Below, piece by piece: positions 15,908 through 23,340 of a stretch of 29,643 nt of DNA (the stretch's first letter is position 1; each line of letters starts with the position of its first letter). Source of the stretch: Pseudomonadota bacterium. Its GTDB lineage: Bacteria; Pseudomonadota; Gammaproteobacteria; Xanthomonadales; Xanthomonadaceae. The position numbers and the translations under genes are program-made. The notes below the pieces were generated by a model. That model made no database searches and had not been told where the DNA came from. It saw only the letters and a program-made list of their open reading frames with translations. Location: assembly GCA_023461075.1 (NCBI GenBank), contig JAEWNY010000077.1, positions 1 to 29,643 of the forward strand. Direction: 5' to 3'.

Positions 15908-16459
15908 TCACTCCGCTCGAGGCTTCCCGCTCAGATACTCGTCCTTCAACTTGACGTAATGGCCGGCCGAATAGAACAGCGCCTCGATTTCGGCATCGGA
16001 CAGCTTGCGCGCGAACTTCGCCGGGCTGCCCAGCCACATCTCGCCTTCGCCCATCACCTTGCCGGGCGTCAGCAGCGATCCCGCGCCGAGGAAACCGTGT
16101 TTCCGGACCACCGCGCCATCGAGCACGGTCGAGCCCATGCCGATGAGACAGGCATCCTCGATGCGGCAGGCATGCACGATCGCCTTGTGGCCGATGGTGC
16201 AATCGGTACCGATCACCGTGGCGAAGCCGCCGAGTTTGGCGTGCGGGCCGTCGTGGCTGACATGGATCACCGTGCCGTCCTGCACATTGGTACGGTCGCC
16301 GATGCGCACGAAATTGACGTCGCCGCGGATCACCGTGAGCGGCCAGACCGAGACATCATCGCCCAGCACCACCTCGCCGATGACGCGCGCGGATTCGTCG
16401 ATGTAGACGCGCTCGCCGAGGCGCGGGGTCTGGTCGAGGTAGGGTCGGATCGTGTCCAT
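15908..16459 (-). CDS. gamma-class carbonic anhydrase family protein (YrdA-like)
   Basis: This 183-residue left-handed beta-helix protein has the three metal-binding histidines His66 (GTVIHV), His91 and His96 (TIGHKAIVHAC), plus the conserved RGD (45-47) and Gln60-Asp61. The hexapeptide repeat pattern ([LIV]G spaced by six) runs through the first 140 residues, and LGSPAKFARKL closes the helix. Family members in this branch often lack strong carbonic anhydrase activity. I prefer ATG 16459; a GTG at 16468 overlaps the threonine aldolase stop as GTGA and would add MIR. It is cotranscribed downstream of ltaE, and converges on the YkgJ-like gene across a 117-base gap with no obvious terminator. 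Confidence 0.9.
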   Translation of the reverse strand: MDTIRPYLDQTPRLGERVYIDESARVIGEVVLGDDVSVWPLTVIRGDVNFVRIGDRTNVQDGTVIHVSHDGPHAKLGGFATVIGTDCTIGHKAIVHACRIEDACLIGMGSTVLDGAVVRKHGFLGAGSLLTPGKVMGEGEMWLGSPAKFARKLSDAEIEALFYSAGHYVKLKDEYLSGKPRAE

Positions 16460-16464
16460 GCGAA

Positions 16465-17487
16465 TCACTTGAAGGCGTTGAAGACGGCGATGGCATGGTC
16501 GATGCCGGCATCGTCGATGTCGAGGTGGGTGACCAGGCGCACCTGGGGCAGGTAGCCGATCGAGGCACGCACGGCGTGCGCGTCGAGGTGGGCGGCGAGC
16601 GCGCGCAACCGATCCGCCGCGACCTCGATGAACACCATGTTGGTGTGCTGGGCATCGACGCGAATCGCCGGCGCATCGCGCAGGCCATCGGCCAGCCGCT
16701 TCGCGCGTGCGTGGTCATCGGCCAGTCGTGCGACGTGGTGATCGAGTGCGAAGAGCCCGGCGGCGGCAAGGATCCCGGTTTGGCGCATGCCGCCGCCGGC
16801 GACCTTGCGCCAGCGCCGCGCCTGCTCGATCAATGCAGTCGAACCGGCCAGCACCGACCCGGCCGGAGCACCCAGGCCCTTGGACAGGCAGATCGACACG
16901 CTGTCGAAATGCCGGGCGATCTCGCGCAGCGCGATGTGGCAGGCCACCGCCGCGTTGTACAGCCGCGCGCCGTCCAGATGCAGGGCCAGCCCGCGGCGAT
17001 CGCTCAGTGCACGCGCAGCCGCGAGGTAATCCGCCGGCAGGGCCCGGCCCATCCAGGTGTTCTCCAGGCACAGCAGACGGGTGCGCGCGAAATGCGGATC
17101 GACCGGCTTGATCGCGCGTTCGATGGCGTCCAGATCCATCGTGCCATCGTCGGCCTGCGGCAAAGGCTGCGGCTGGATGGAACCGAACACCGCCGCGCCG
17201 CCGCCTTCGTATTTGTAGGTATGCGCTTCCATGCCGACGATGTACTCGTCGCCGCGTGCGCAGTGCGCCAGCAGGGCAACGAAGTTGGCTTGCGTGCCGC
17301 TCGGGCACCACAGCGCGGCTTCGAAACCGAGGTCGTCCGCCACGCGCCGCTGCAATGCGTTGACGGTCGGGTCCTCGCCGTAGACGTCGTCACCGACTTC
17401 GGCGCGCGCCATCATTTCGCGCATGGCAGCGGTCGGACGGGTGACGGTATCGCTGCGCAGGTCGACGATGGGATGTTCGCGGTCCAT
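16465..17487 (-). CDS. ltaE: low-specificity L-threonine aldolase
   Basis: This 340-residue PLP enzyme of fold type I cleaves L-threonine or L-allo-threonine to glycine and acetaldehyde. The PLP lysine is Lys203 in ICLSKGLGAPAG. Asp172 (HLDGARL) pairs with the PLP ring nitrogen, and His89 (EAHTYKYEGGG) stacks on the ring. DLRSDTVTRP is the classic N-terminus, and GGGMRQTGILAAAG the classic late motif. One deviation: the E. coli segment ENTHNG, whose His126 contacts the substrate hydroxyl, reads ENTWMG here, with Trp145. It is divergent from xthA with 38 bases between the starts, and upstream of the gamma-carbonic anhydrase-like gene. Confidence 0.93.
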   Translation of the reverse strand: MDREHPIVDLRSDTVTRPTAAMREMMARAEVGDDVYGEDPTVNALQRRVADDLGFEAALWCPSGTQANFVALLAHCARGDEYIVGMEAHTYKYEGGGAAVFGSIQPQPLPQADDGTMDLDAIERAIKPVDPHFARTRLLCLENTWMGRALPADYLAAARALSDRRGLALHLDGARLYNAAVACHIALREIARHFDSVSICLSKGLGAPAGSVLAGSTALIEQARRWRKVAGGGMRQTGILAAAGLFALDHHVARLADDHARAKRLADGLRDAPAIRVDAQHTNMVFIEVAADRLRALAAHLDAHAVRASIGYLPQVRLVTHLDIDDAGIDHAIAVFNAFK

Positions 17488-17513
17488 CGCGGCATCATGC
17501 CACTGCGCTTGCG

Positions 17514-17519
17514 TACACT
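17514..17519 (+). promoter_or_regulatory. candidate -10 box TACACT of xthA
   Basis: TACACT fits TANNNT and ends six bases before the xthA ATG. It lies in the 38-base divergent gap with ltaE, which leaves little room for a 5' leader on either side. No ribosome site is seen for xthA. Confidence 0.4.
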
Positions 17520-17525
17520 CACGCC

Positions 17526-18296
17526 ATGAAGATCGCCAGCTGGAACGTCAACTCGCTCAACGTGCGCCTGCCGCACCTGCTCCAGTGGCTGAAGGCGTTC
17601 GCGCCGGACGTGGTCGGCCTGCAGGAGACCAAGCTTGAAGACGCGAAATTCCCCGAAGCCGCGCTGCGCGAGGCCGGCTACGAGATCGCCTTCGCCGGGC
17701 AGAAGACCTACAACGGCGTCGCCCTCCTGGCCAGACGCGGCGAACTGGAAGACGTGCAGCGCGGCATCCCCGGCTTCGACGACGAGCAGCGGCGGGTGAT
17801 CGCGGCGACGGTGGACGGCATCCGCATCGTCAACCTCTACGTGGTCAACGGGCAGGAGGTCGGCACCGACAAGTACGATTACAAGCTGCGCTGGCTCGAC
17901 GCCGTGCACGGCTGGCTGGCCGAAGACCTCGAGCGCTGGCCGAAGATGGTGGTGCTGGGCGATTTCAACATCGCGCCGGATGATCGCGATGTGCACGACC
18001 CGGCGGTGTGGAGCGACGCGCATATCCTCACTTCAACCGCCGAGCGAGAGGCCTTGCAGCGGATGGAGGCGCTCGGTTTCCACGATGCCTTTCGCCTGAA
18101 GCACGACGAGGCCGGCGTGTTCAGTTGGTGGGATTACCGGCAGGCGGCGTTCCGGCGCAACCTGGGATTGCGCATCGACCTGACCTTGGTGTCGGAAGCA
18201 TTGAAGCCCACCGTCACCGATGCCGGCATCGACCGCGAGCCGCGCACCTGGGAGCGGCCCAGTGACCACGCTCCGGCCTGGGTCAAGCTGGGCTGA
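17526..18296 (+). CDS. xthA: exodeoxyribonuclease III (AP endonuclease)
   Basis: This 256-residue member of the exonuclease III/APE1 family acts in base-excision repair by cutting at abasic sites and removing 3' blocks. Metal and catalytic residues are visible: Asn7 (SWNVNS), Glu34 (LQETK), Asp146 and Asn148 (LGDFNIAP), and Asp247-His248 (SDHAP). The SWWDYR and LRIDL motifs are also in place. Length is near that of E. coli XthA. It starts almost directly after its promoter-like box. Divergent orientation to ltaE is probably incidental. Confidence 0.95.
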   Translation: MKIASWNVNSLNVRLPHLLQWLKAFAPDVVGLQETKLEDAKFPEAALREAGYEIAFAGQKTYNGVALLARRGELEDVQRGIPGFDDEQRRVIAATVDGIRIVNLYVVNGQEVGTDKYDYKLRWLDAVHGWLAEDLERWPKMVVLGDFNIAPDDRDVHDPAVWSDAHILTSTAEREALQRMEALGFHDAFRLKHDEAGVFSWWDYRQAAFRRNLGLRIDLTLVSEALKPTVTDAGIDREPRTWERPSDHAPAWVKLG

Positions 18297-18323
18297 GGCA
18301 CGGCCGCCCATCGCGCCGTGTCC

Positions 18324-18356
18324 AAAAAACAAGGCCCGGCTTTCGCCGGGCCTTGT
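18324..18356 (-). terminator. intrinsic terminator of the GlsB/YmgE-like gene
   Basis: AAGGCCCGGC (18331-18340) and GCCGGGCCTT (18345-18354) form a perfect stem around the loop TTTC, extended by C-G and A-T pairs to 12 bp. The six A's at 18324-18329 read as a U-run on the minus strand right after the stem, so it terminates transcription from the gene at 18377-18646. On the plus strand there is no T-run after the stem, so it would be only a weak terminator for xthA. Confidence 0.9.
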
Positions 18357-18376
18357 CGCATCGCGTGGGGATACGC

Positions 18377-18646
18377 TCAGCGGGCGCGGCCGCGCGTGAA
18401 CAGGTTCACGATGGCGAGCAGGATCACCGCACCGATCAGCGAGGCGAGCAGGCCCATCACGCTGAAGTCGCCGGTGTTCGCGGTGCCCGAGCCCAGCAGC
18501 GGCGCGATCAGCCAACCGCCCAGGAACGAGCCGACGATGCCGACGATGATGTTCAGCAGGATGCCCTGCTGGCCGTCGCGCTTCATGATAATGCTGGCAA
18601 GCCAACCGATGATGCCGCCGACGATCAACCAGATGATGAAGTTCAT
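18377..18646 (-). CDS. GlsB/YeaQ/YmgE-family small membrane protein
   Basis: The 89-residue protein has the three-helix, glycine-rich pattern of the transglycosylase-associated/GlsB-YeaQ-YmgE family (PF04226): IIWLIVGGIIGWLASIIM at 4-21, then GILLNIIVGIVGSFLGGWL at 28-46, and a C-terminal helix at about 63-83. The conserved GWLA and VGIVGSFLGG motifs are clear. Family members are stress-linked inner-membrane proteins with unknown mechanism. The ATG has GGAGA seven bases upstream. The 161-base gap upstream (18647-18807), which should hold its promoter, shows no strong -35/-10 pair that I can defend. Confidence 0.9.
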   Translation of the reverse strand: MNFIIWLIVGGIIGWLASIIMKRDGQQGILLNIIVGIVGSFLGGWLIAPLLGSGTANTGDFSVMGLLASLIGAVILLAIVNLFTRGRAR

Positions 18647-18807
18647 GTGTTTCTCCGACTGGTGTTAGAGGAGTTGTTGCTCCCCCGTCGCAGGGGGCGT
18701 GTCGCAGTGTGCAAACCAACGCGTGACGGAAATGTCACGAAAAATGAAGGATCGAGAACCAATTCAGCCAGGTGACGGAAGGCAGGGCGGGTGGCCCGGT
18801 GGTGCCG

Positions 18808-20148
18808 TCAGGCGCGCTGCAACAAGGCCGCGACCGCCTCGCGCGGCAGTTTGCCGGTTTCGTTGCGGGGCAGCGCGGGCACGCGGATGATGCGCCGCGG
18901 CAGGAACACCGGATCGGTGCCTTGCCGCAGTGCAGCGAGGATGCTCTCGTCGCTGGTTTCCGCGTCGGCCACGATGATCGCGATCAGTCGCGCAACACCC
19001 ATCGCATCGGCCTCGGCCTGCACCATCGCCGCATCGCGAACGCCGGAAATGCCGAGCAGCCGGTGGGTCAGGTCGCCGAGCGAAGCGCGCTTGCCGGCGA
19101 TCTCCAGCAGGTCGGCCTGGCGTCCGCGCAGCACGAAGCCGCGCCCGCCATCGACCAGTTGAACCCGATCGGCCAGTTGCACCGCTTCGGCCAGCGAAGG
19201 CCGCTCGACCCGCGTGCCATCTTCGACTGGATGCAGGCGGGTGTCGTCGTAGAGGCGCCAGGTCTCCTCGCGCGCGGTGCGGCGACTGGCAATGATGCAG
19301 ATCTCGGTGGCGCCGAACAGCTCGCGCACTTCGCAATCGAAGCGCGATTCCGCCGCGCGCGCCAACTCGGCGGGCAAGGGCGCGGTGGCGGTGGTGATCG
19401 CGGCCAGCGGGGGCAGCGCAATGCCGGCCTCGATGAGCGCACGCAGGTGCACCGGCGTGGTGACCAGCAGACGCGGTGCTTCGCATTCGCCGAGCGCGCG
19501 GGCGATGTCATCGGGGAAGAACGGACGCCCCGGATGCACCGCGAATGGCCCGAGCAGCGGCAGCAGCACCGACATCTCCATCCCGAACATGTGCTGCGGC
19601 GGCACGGTGGCGACGATGGAGGCCGCCGCGCCAGCGAACAGGTCGGCCAGCGCGCGCAGGTTGGCGCCGTTGGTATGCACCAGCGAGCCCCACGTCTTGG
19701 CATGCGCCGAGGGCGTGCCGGTGGAGCCGGAGGTGAAGCCGATCATCGCGAGGCGCTCGCCGGGGATGTCGGTCGAAGGCTCGGGCGCGGCTTCCGCATT
19801 CGCCGCGGCCAGAAGTTGATCGATCCGCACGTCGCACGTCGAGGCAGTCGCGGCATCGCCCAGCCGGTAGCTGCCCGGATGTCGCATCGCCACCTCATCG
19901 ACCACGTCGGGCGCGCGCGAGGGCGGCAGCAAGGTCACCTGCCCGCGCAGCAGGGCCGCGCAGAAGCCCAGGATGAAGTCATCGCGGCCTTCGCACAGGT
20001 TGACGACGTGGCGGGCCTCGGGCAGGCGTGCCGCCAGCACCGCGACGCGTTGCCGGAACGCGCCGCGCGTCAGCGACGCCGGCCCGCAGAACAGCAGTTC
20101 CTCGTCGCCGCCCACCACCACCGGGTTTGCCTGTATCGCCTGAATCAC
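18808..20148 (-). CDS. AMP-dependent acyl/aryl-acid ligase (probable XanA2/ApeH-like starter-unit ligase)
   Basis: This 446-residue ANL-superfamily adenylating enzyme shows the P-loop motif FTSGSTGTPSAHAK (138-151), FGATE in the middle, LRGRQADLLEIAGKR (the hinge), and the catalytic C-terminal lysine in NETGKLPRE (Lys433). It is shorter than typical 500-600-residue acyl-CoA ligases, matching the compact ligases of aryl-polyene clusters, which activate 4-hydroxybenzoate or a related acid for loading onto the ACP. That substrate is inferred from context. Start GTG 20148 has GAGGA eight bases upstream; a nearby ATG at 20152 is out of frame. It is divergent from the phosphopantetheinyl transferase gene with a 66-base gap, and lies 8 kb from the ACP it probably serves. 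Confidence 0.82.
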   Translation of the reverse strand: MIQAIQANPVVVGGDEELLFCGPASLTRGAFRQRVAVLAARLPEARHVVNLCEGRDDFILGFCAALLRGQVTLLPPSRAPDVVDEVAMRHPGSYRLGDAATASTCDVRIDQLLAAANAEAAPEPSTDIPGERLAMIGFTSGSTGTPSAHAKTWGSLVHTNGANLRALADLFAGAAASIVATVPPQHMFGMEMSVLLPLLGPFAVHPGRPFFPDDIARALGECEAPRLLVTTPVHLRALIEAGIALPPLAAITTATAPLPAELARAAESRFDCEVRELFGATEICIIASRRTAREETWRLYDDTRLHPVEDGTRVERPSLAEAVQLADRVQLVDGGRGFVLRGRQADLLEIAGKRASLGDLTHRLLGISGVRDAAMVQAEADAMGVARLIAIIVADAETSDESILAALRQGTDPVFLPRRIIRVPALPRNETGKLPREAVAALLQRA

Positions 20149-20202
20149 GCATCCGTCCTCGTCTCGCAGCGGCTAGCTTGGCGCATCGGGGCCATCGCAC
20201 GC

Positions 20203-20208
20203 TAGGCT
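20203..20208 (+). promoter_or_regulatory. candidate -10 box TAGGCT of the phosphopantetheinyl transferase gene
   Basis: TAGGCT fits TANNNT and ends six bases before ATG 20215, the same spacing as at four other starts in the window. It lies in the 66-base divergent gap. As a single site it is weak; the repeated geometry is what supports it. Confidence 0.35.
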
Positions 20209-20214
20209 TGCGCG

Positions 20215-20832
20215 ATGCCGCCACGCCATGCCCTTTTGCACCTGCCGCCACGCGCGCCCGCCGAGCCGCTGGCACGCGCCTGGCTGGCCGCGCAATGGGG
20301 TGTCGATGCGCAGGCGTTGCCGTTGGCGCGCGATACACGCGGCCGCCCGCGCCTGGCCGGGACCATGGCGCATCGCGACGCGAACTGGAGCCACAGCGGC
20401 GAACACCTGTTGGTGGCCTGCGGCGAGGCGATGCACATCGGCTGCGACCTCGAGCGCATCCGCCCGCGTCCGAACGCGCGTGCGCTGGCTGGCCGGTTCT
20501 TCCACCCGAATGAGGCGGCCTGGCTGGATGGTTTGCCGGATGCCGAAGCCGAAGCCGCCTTCCTGCGCCTGTGGTGCGCCAAGGAGGCGGTGCTGAAGGC
20601 GCACGGGCATGGCATCTCGTTCGGCCTGCACCGTTTCCGGCTGGCGGACGGAGGCGGGGGTGGCGAGGGCAAGGGCGATGATGGCTTGCGGATCGTCGAA
20701 TGCGACCCCCGCCTGGGCGATGCGGCAGCGTGGCGCCTGCATGAATTCCGCCCGGTCGCGGGCTATCTCGGCGCGATCGCCTGGCATCCGCTCGATGAAA
20801 CGATGGGCTGCGCTGCGATAATTCCTGCATGA
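20215..20832 (+). CDS. 4'-phosphopantetheinyl transferase, Sfp-like superfamily
   Basis: The 205-residue enzyme transfers phosphopantetheine from CoA to the serine of carrier proteins. Magnesium-binding Asp78 and Glu80 are in IGCDLERI. The second core motif is LWCAKEAVLKAHG with Trp120, Lys123, Glu124 and Lys128. The N-terminal half has the WSHSGEHLLVACG stretch typical of the group. A glycine-rich insertion, DGGGGGEGKGDD (145-156), lies between the core motif and the last strands. It is divergent from the AMP ligase, and overlaps rsmG by ATGA (20829-20832). Its likely client is the pigment ACP, although it could serve other carriers. Confidence 0.88.
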   Translation: MPPRHALLHLPPRAPAEPLARAWLAAQWGVDAQALPLARDTRGRPRLAGTMAHRDANWSHSGEHLLVACGEAMHIGCDLERIRPRPNARALAGRFFHPNEAAWLDGLPDAEAEAAFLRLWCAKEAVLKAHGHGISFGLHRFRLADGGGGGEGKGDDGLRIVECDPRLGDAAAWRLHEFRPVAGYLGAIAWHPLDETMGCAAIIPA

Positions 20833-21476
20833 GCAGCCCGACCGCCTTGCCCGCCAATGTCGAATCGCAACTGCGTGCGGGTTTGACCCAACTCGGGCTG
20901 GATGCCGAAGCACTGGCGCCGCCGCTACTCGTCTACCTCGCCCTCCTGCTGCGCTGGAACGGTACCTACAACCTGACCGCGATCCGCGACCCCGCCGAGA
21001 TGGTGACCAAGCACCTGCTCGATTCGCTGGCGATGGCATCGTACGTGCCGGATGCGCCGTTGGCCGACCTCGGCACCGGGCCGGGCCTGCCGGGCATCCC
21101 GCTGGCGATCGCCCGACCGGGCTGCACGGTGACCCTGGTGGAGTCCAACGGCAAGAAGGCGCGATTCCTCCGCGAGGCGGTGCGCACTCTGGGCTTGGCG
21201 AATGCGCGCGTAGCCGAGAGTCGCGCGGAAAACCTGGACGAACCGGGTGCGTACGCTGCGATCACCGCGCGCGCGCTGGCCACGCTCGATCGCATCATCG
21301 AGGTCGGCGGCCACCTGCTCGCTCCGGGCGGACAACTGCTGGCGATGAAGGCCGGCACCGTCGCCGAGGAAGCCGCCGATCTCCCCGCCGGCTGGCGGCT
21401 TGAAGCCGTGCACGATCTTGCGGTTCCCGGCCTGGCTGCGACCCGGCAACTGGCCGTGGTCTCGCGCATCGGGTGA
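20829..21476 (+). CDS. rsmG: 16S rRNA (guanine527-N7)-methyltransferase
   Basis: The 215-residue SAM-dependent methyltransferase of the GidB/RsmG family has LLRWNGTYNLTAIRDPAEM near residues 40-58, the SAM-binding loop DLGTGPGLPGIPLA near 80-93, VESNGKKARFLRE, and ITARALATLDRIIE. These are diagnostic of RsmG. The rsmG-parA-parB order is widely conserved in proteobacteria. Here the gene starts inside the stop of a phosphopantetheinyl transferase gene, so its translation is coupled to a secondary-metabolism gene. Confidence 0.95.
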   Translation: MSSPTALPANVESQLRAGLTQLGLDAEALAPPLLVYLALLLRWNGTYNLTAIRDPAEMVTKHLLDSLAMASYVPDAPLADLGTGPGLPGIPLAIARPGCTVTLVESNGKKARFLREAVRTLGLANARVAESRAENLDEPGAYAAITARALATLDRIIEVGGHLLAPGGQLLAMKAGTVAEEAADLPAGWRLEAVHDLAVPGLAATRQLAVVSRIG

Positions 21477-21549
21477 AGCACGGCCGGCACGGGCATAATG
21501 GGCAGTCCTGCGCCGGGCAAGCCGGCGAGCCCTCATCGGAATCCGGGAC

Positions 21550-22356
21550 ATGGCGCGAGTCATCGCGGTGGCCAACCAGAAAGGCGGCGTCGGCAAGACC
21601 ACCACGTCGGTGAACCTTGCCGCCGCGCTCGCCGCGGCGCCGCAACGCGTGCTGCTGGTGGACCTGGACTCGCAGGGCAACGCCACCATGGGCAGCGGCA
21701 TCGACAAGCGCGAATTGGATCACTCCACCTGCGATGTATTGCTGGAGGAAATCGCTGCGCGCGATGCGATCGTGCGCAGCGAGGAAGGCTTCGACCTGAT
21801 GCCGGGCAACACCGACCTGACGGCGGCCGAGATCGCGCTGATGGACGAAGCCAGGCGCGAACAGCGGCTCAAGCGTGCACTGGATGGCCTGCGCGCGGAC
21901 TACGATTTCATCATCATCGATTGCCCGCCGGCGCTGTCGCTGCTGACGCTGAACGCGCTGACCGCCGCCGACTCGGTGCTGGTGCCGATGCAGTGCGAGT
22001 ACTACGCGCTGGAAGGGCTGACCGCGCTGCTGCAGACCATCGAGGCGCTCAAGCAGAAGCTCAACCCTTCACTCGAGATAGAGGGTGTGTTGCGCACCAT
22101 GTTCGACGTGCGCAACAACCTGGCCAATGCGGTGTCGGCCGAGTTGCAGCAGCATTTCGGCGATCAGGTGTTCCGGACGATCATCCCGCGCAACGTGCGG
22201 GTCGCCGAGGCGCCGAGCCACGGCCAGAGCATCGTCGGCTACGACCGCGCCTCGCGCGGGGGCGTGGCCTACCTGGGCCTCGCCGGTGAAGTGATGCGCC
22301 GCCAGCGTGAGCGCGAAGTGGCAAGCAAAAAGCAGGCACGGGAGGAAGCGGCATGA
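21550..22356 (+). CDS. parA: chromosome-partitioning ATPase ParA
   Basis: This 268-residue ParA/MinD ATPase has the deviant Walker A motif KGGVGKTT (11-18) with the signature Lys11, followed by DLDSQGNAT and the Walker B-like DFIIIDCPP. It drives origin segregation by ATP-dependent nucleoid binding together with ParB. ATG 21550 follows rsmG by 73 bases. A CATAAT at 21494-21499 could be a -10 box, giving a leader of about 45 bases. The end overlaps parB by ATGA (22353-22356). Confidence 0.95.
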   Translation: MARVIAVANQKGGVGKTTTSVNLAAALAAAPQRVLLVDLDSQGNATMGSGIDKRELDHSTCDVLLEEIAARDAIVRSEEGFDLMPGNTDLTAAEIALMDEARREQRLKRALDGLRADYDFIIIDCPPALSLLTLNALTAADSVLVPMQCEYYALEGLTALLQTIEALKQKLNPSLEIEGVLRTMFDVRNNLANAVSAELQQHFGDQVFRTIIPRNVRVAEAPSHGQSIVGYDRASRGGVAYLGLAGEVMRRQREREVASKKQAREEAA

Positions 22357-23291
22357 CCACGGGCAAGAACACAGGGAAGTCGGCCGCGAAGAAGCGTGGC
22401 TTGGGTCGCGGGCTGGAAGCCCTGCTCGGTCCATCCGCCGCCGCATCGACACCGCCGCTGGAAGCGCAGCCTGGCGACGTGCTGAAGCGCTTGCCTGTCA
22501 AGGCCCTGCAGCCGGGCAAGTACCAGCCGCGCAAGACCATCGACGACGACAAGCTGGCCGAGCTCGCCGAGTCGATCAAGGCGCAGGGCGTGGTGCAGCC
22601 GGTGGTGGTGCGTCCGCTCTCTACCGGCTCCCCCGGCAAGGACAAGTACGAGATCGTCGCCGGCGAACGCCGCTGGCGCGCAACGCAACTGGCCGGCCTG
22701 ATCGAGATTCCCGCCGTGGTGCGCCAGCTCGACGACCGCACCGTGGTCGCGATGGCGCTGATCGAGAACATCCAGCGCGAGGACCTCAACCCGTTGGAAG
22801 AGGCGCATGCGCTGCAGCGCCTGATCGACGAATTCGCCCTGACCCATGCGCAGGCGGCCGAAGCGGTCGGCCGTTCGCGCGCTGCGGTGTCCAACCTGCT
22901 GCGCCTGCTGGAATTGCCCGAAGACATCGGCGCGCTGGTGCAGACCCGCGCGATCGAGATGGGCCATGCGCGCGCCTTGCTTTCATTGGCGCCACAGGCC
23001 GCGATCGCGCTGGCAAGACAGGCCGCGGCTGAGGGGTGGAGCGTGCGAGAGGTCGAGCATCGCGTGCAACAACTGGCGGCTGGAAAAATCGCTGCCGATC
23101 CGAAGAAGCGCGGCAATGGCAAGACGAGTACCTCCGCCGATATTGCAGCGCTCGAGAACGAACTGTCCGAGCTGTTGGCCAGCAAGGTCGCCGTTCAGCA
23201 CGGTCGCGGTGGTAGGGGCAAGCTGGTGATCCACTACGGCTCACTCGAAGCGCTCGACGGCGTGTTGGATCGCCTGCGCAAGCCGGCGTGA
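22353..23291 (+). CDS. parB: chromosome-partitioning CTPase/DNA-binding protein ParB
   Basis: The 312-residue protein begins with the ParA-stimulating LGRGLEALLG (17-26). The ParB/Srx CTP-binding domain follows with QPRKTIDDDKLAELAESI and GERRWRA (104-110), then MALIENIQREDLNPLEEA, and the helix-turn-helix (THAQAAEAVGRSRAAVSNLL, about 154-173) that recognises parS. The C-terminal dimerisation segment (LEALDGVLDRLRK) is present. The gene is coupled to parA. No parS site was spotted in this window. Confidence 0.95.
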   Translation: MTTGKNTGKSAAKKRGLGRGLEALLGPSAAASTPPLEAQPGDVLKRLPVKALQPGKYQPRKTIDDDKLAELAESIKAQGVVQPVVVRPLSTGSPGKDKYEIVAGERRWRATQLAGLIEIPAVVRQLDDRTVVAMALIENIQREDLNPLEEAHALQRLIDEFALTHAQAAEAVGRSRAAVSNLLRLLELPEDIGALVQTRAIEMGHARALLSLAPQAAIALARQAAAEGWSVREVEHRVQQLAAGKIAADPKKRGNGKTSTSADIAALENELSELLASKVAVQHGRGGRGKLVIHYGSLEALDGVLDRLRKPA

Positions 23292-23340
23292 ACCCTTCCG
23301 CGGGAATCCCTGTGCAAGACTCCGCGGCGATGATCGCGAC

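Noticed and set aside
21498..22289. Open frame starting within CATAATG upstream of parA
   Set aside because: It is out of frame with parA and has Arg/Gly/Ala-rich shadow composition; the Walker A protein is in the 21550 frame.
21477..23340. parS centromere site near parA-parB
   Set aside because: Looked for the palindrome related to TGTTTCACGTGAAACA and did not see it in or around these genes; a motif scan would be needed to be certain.
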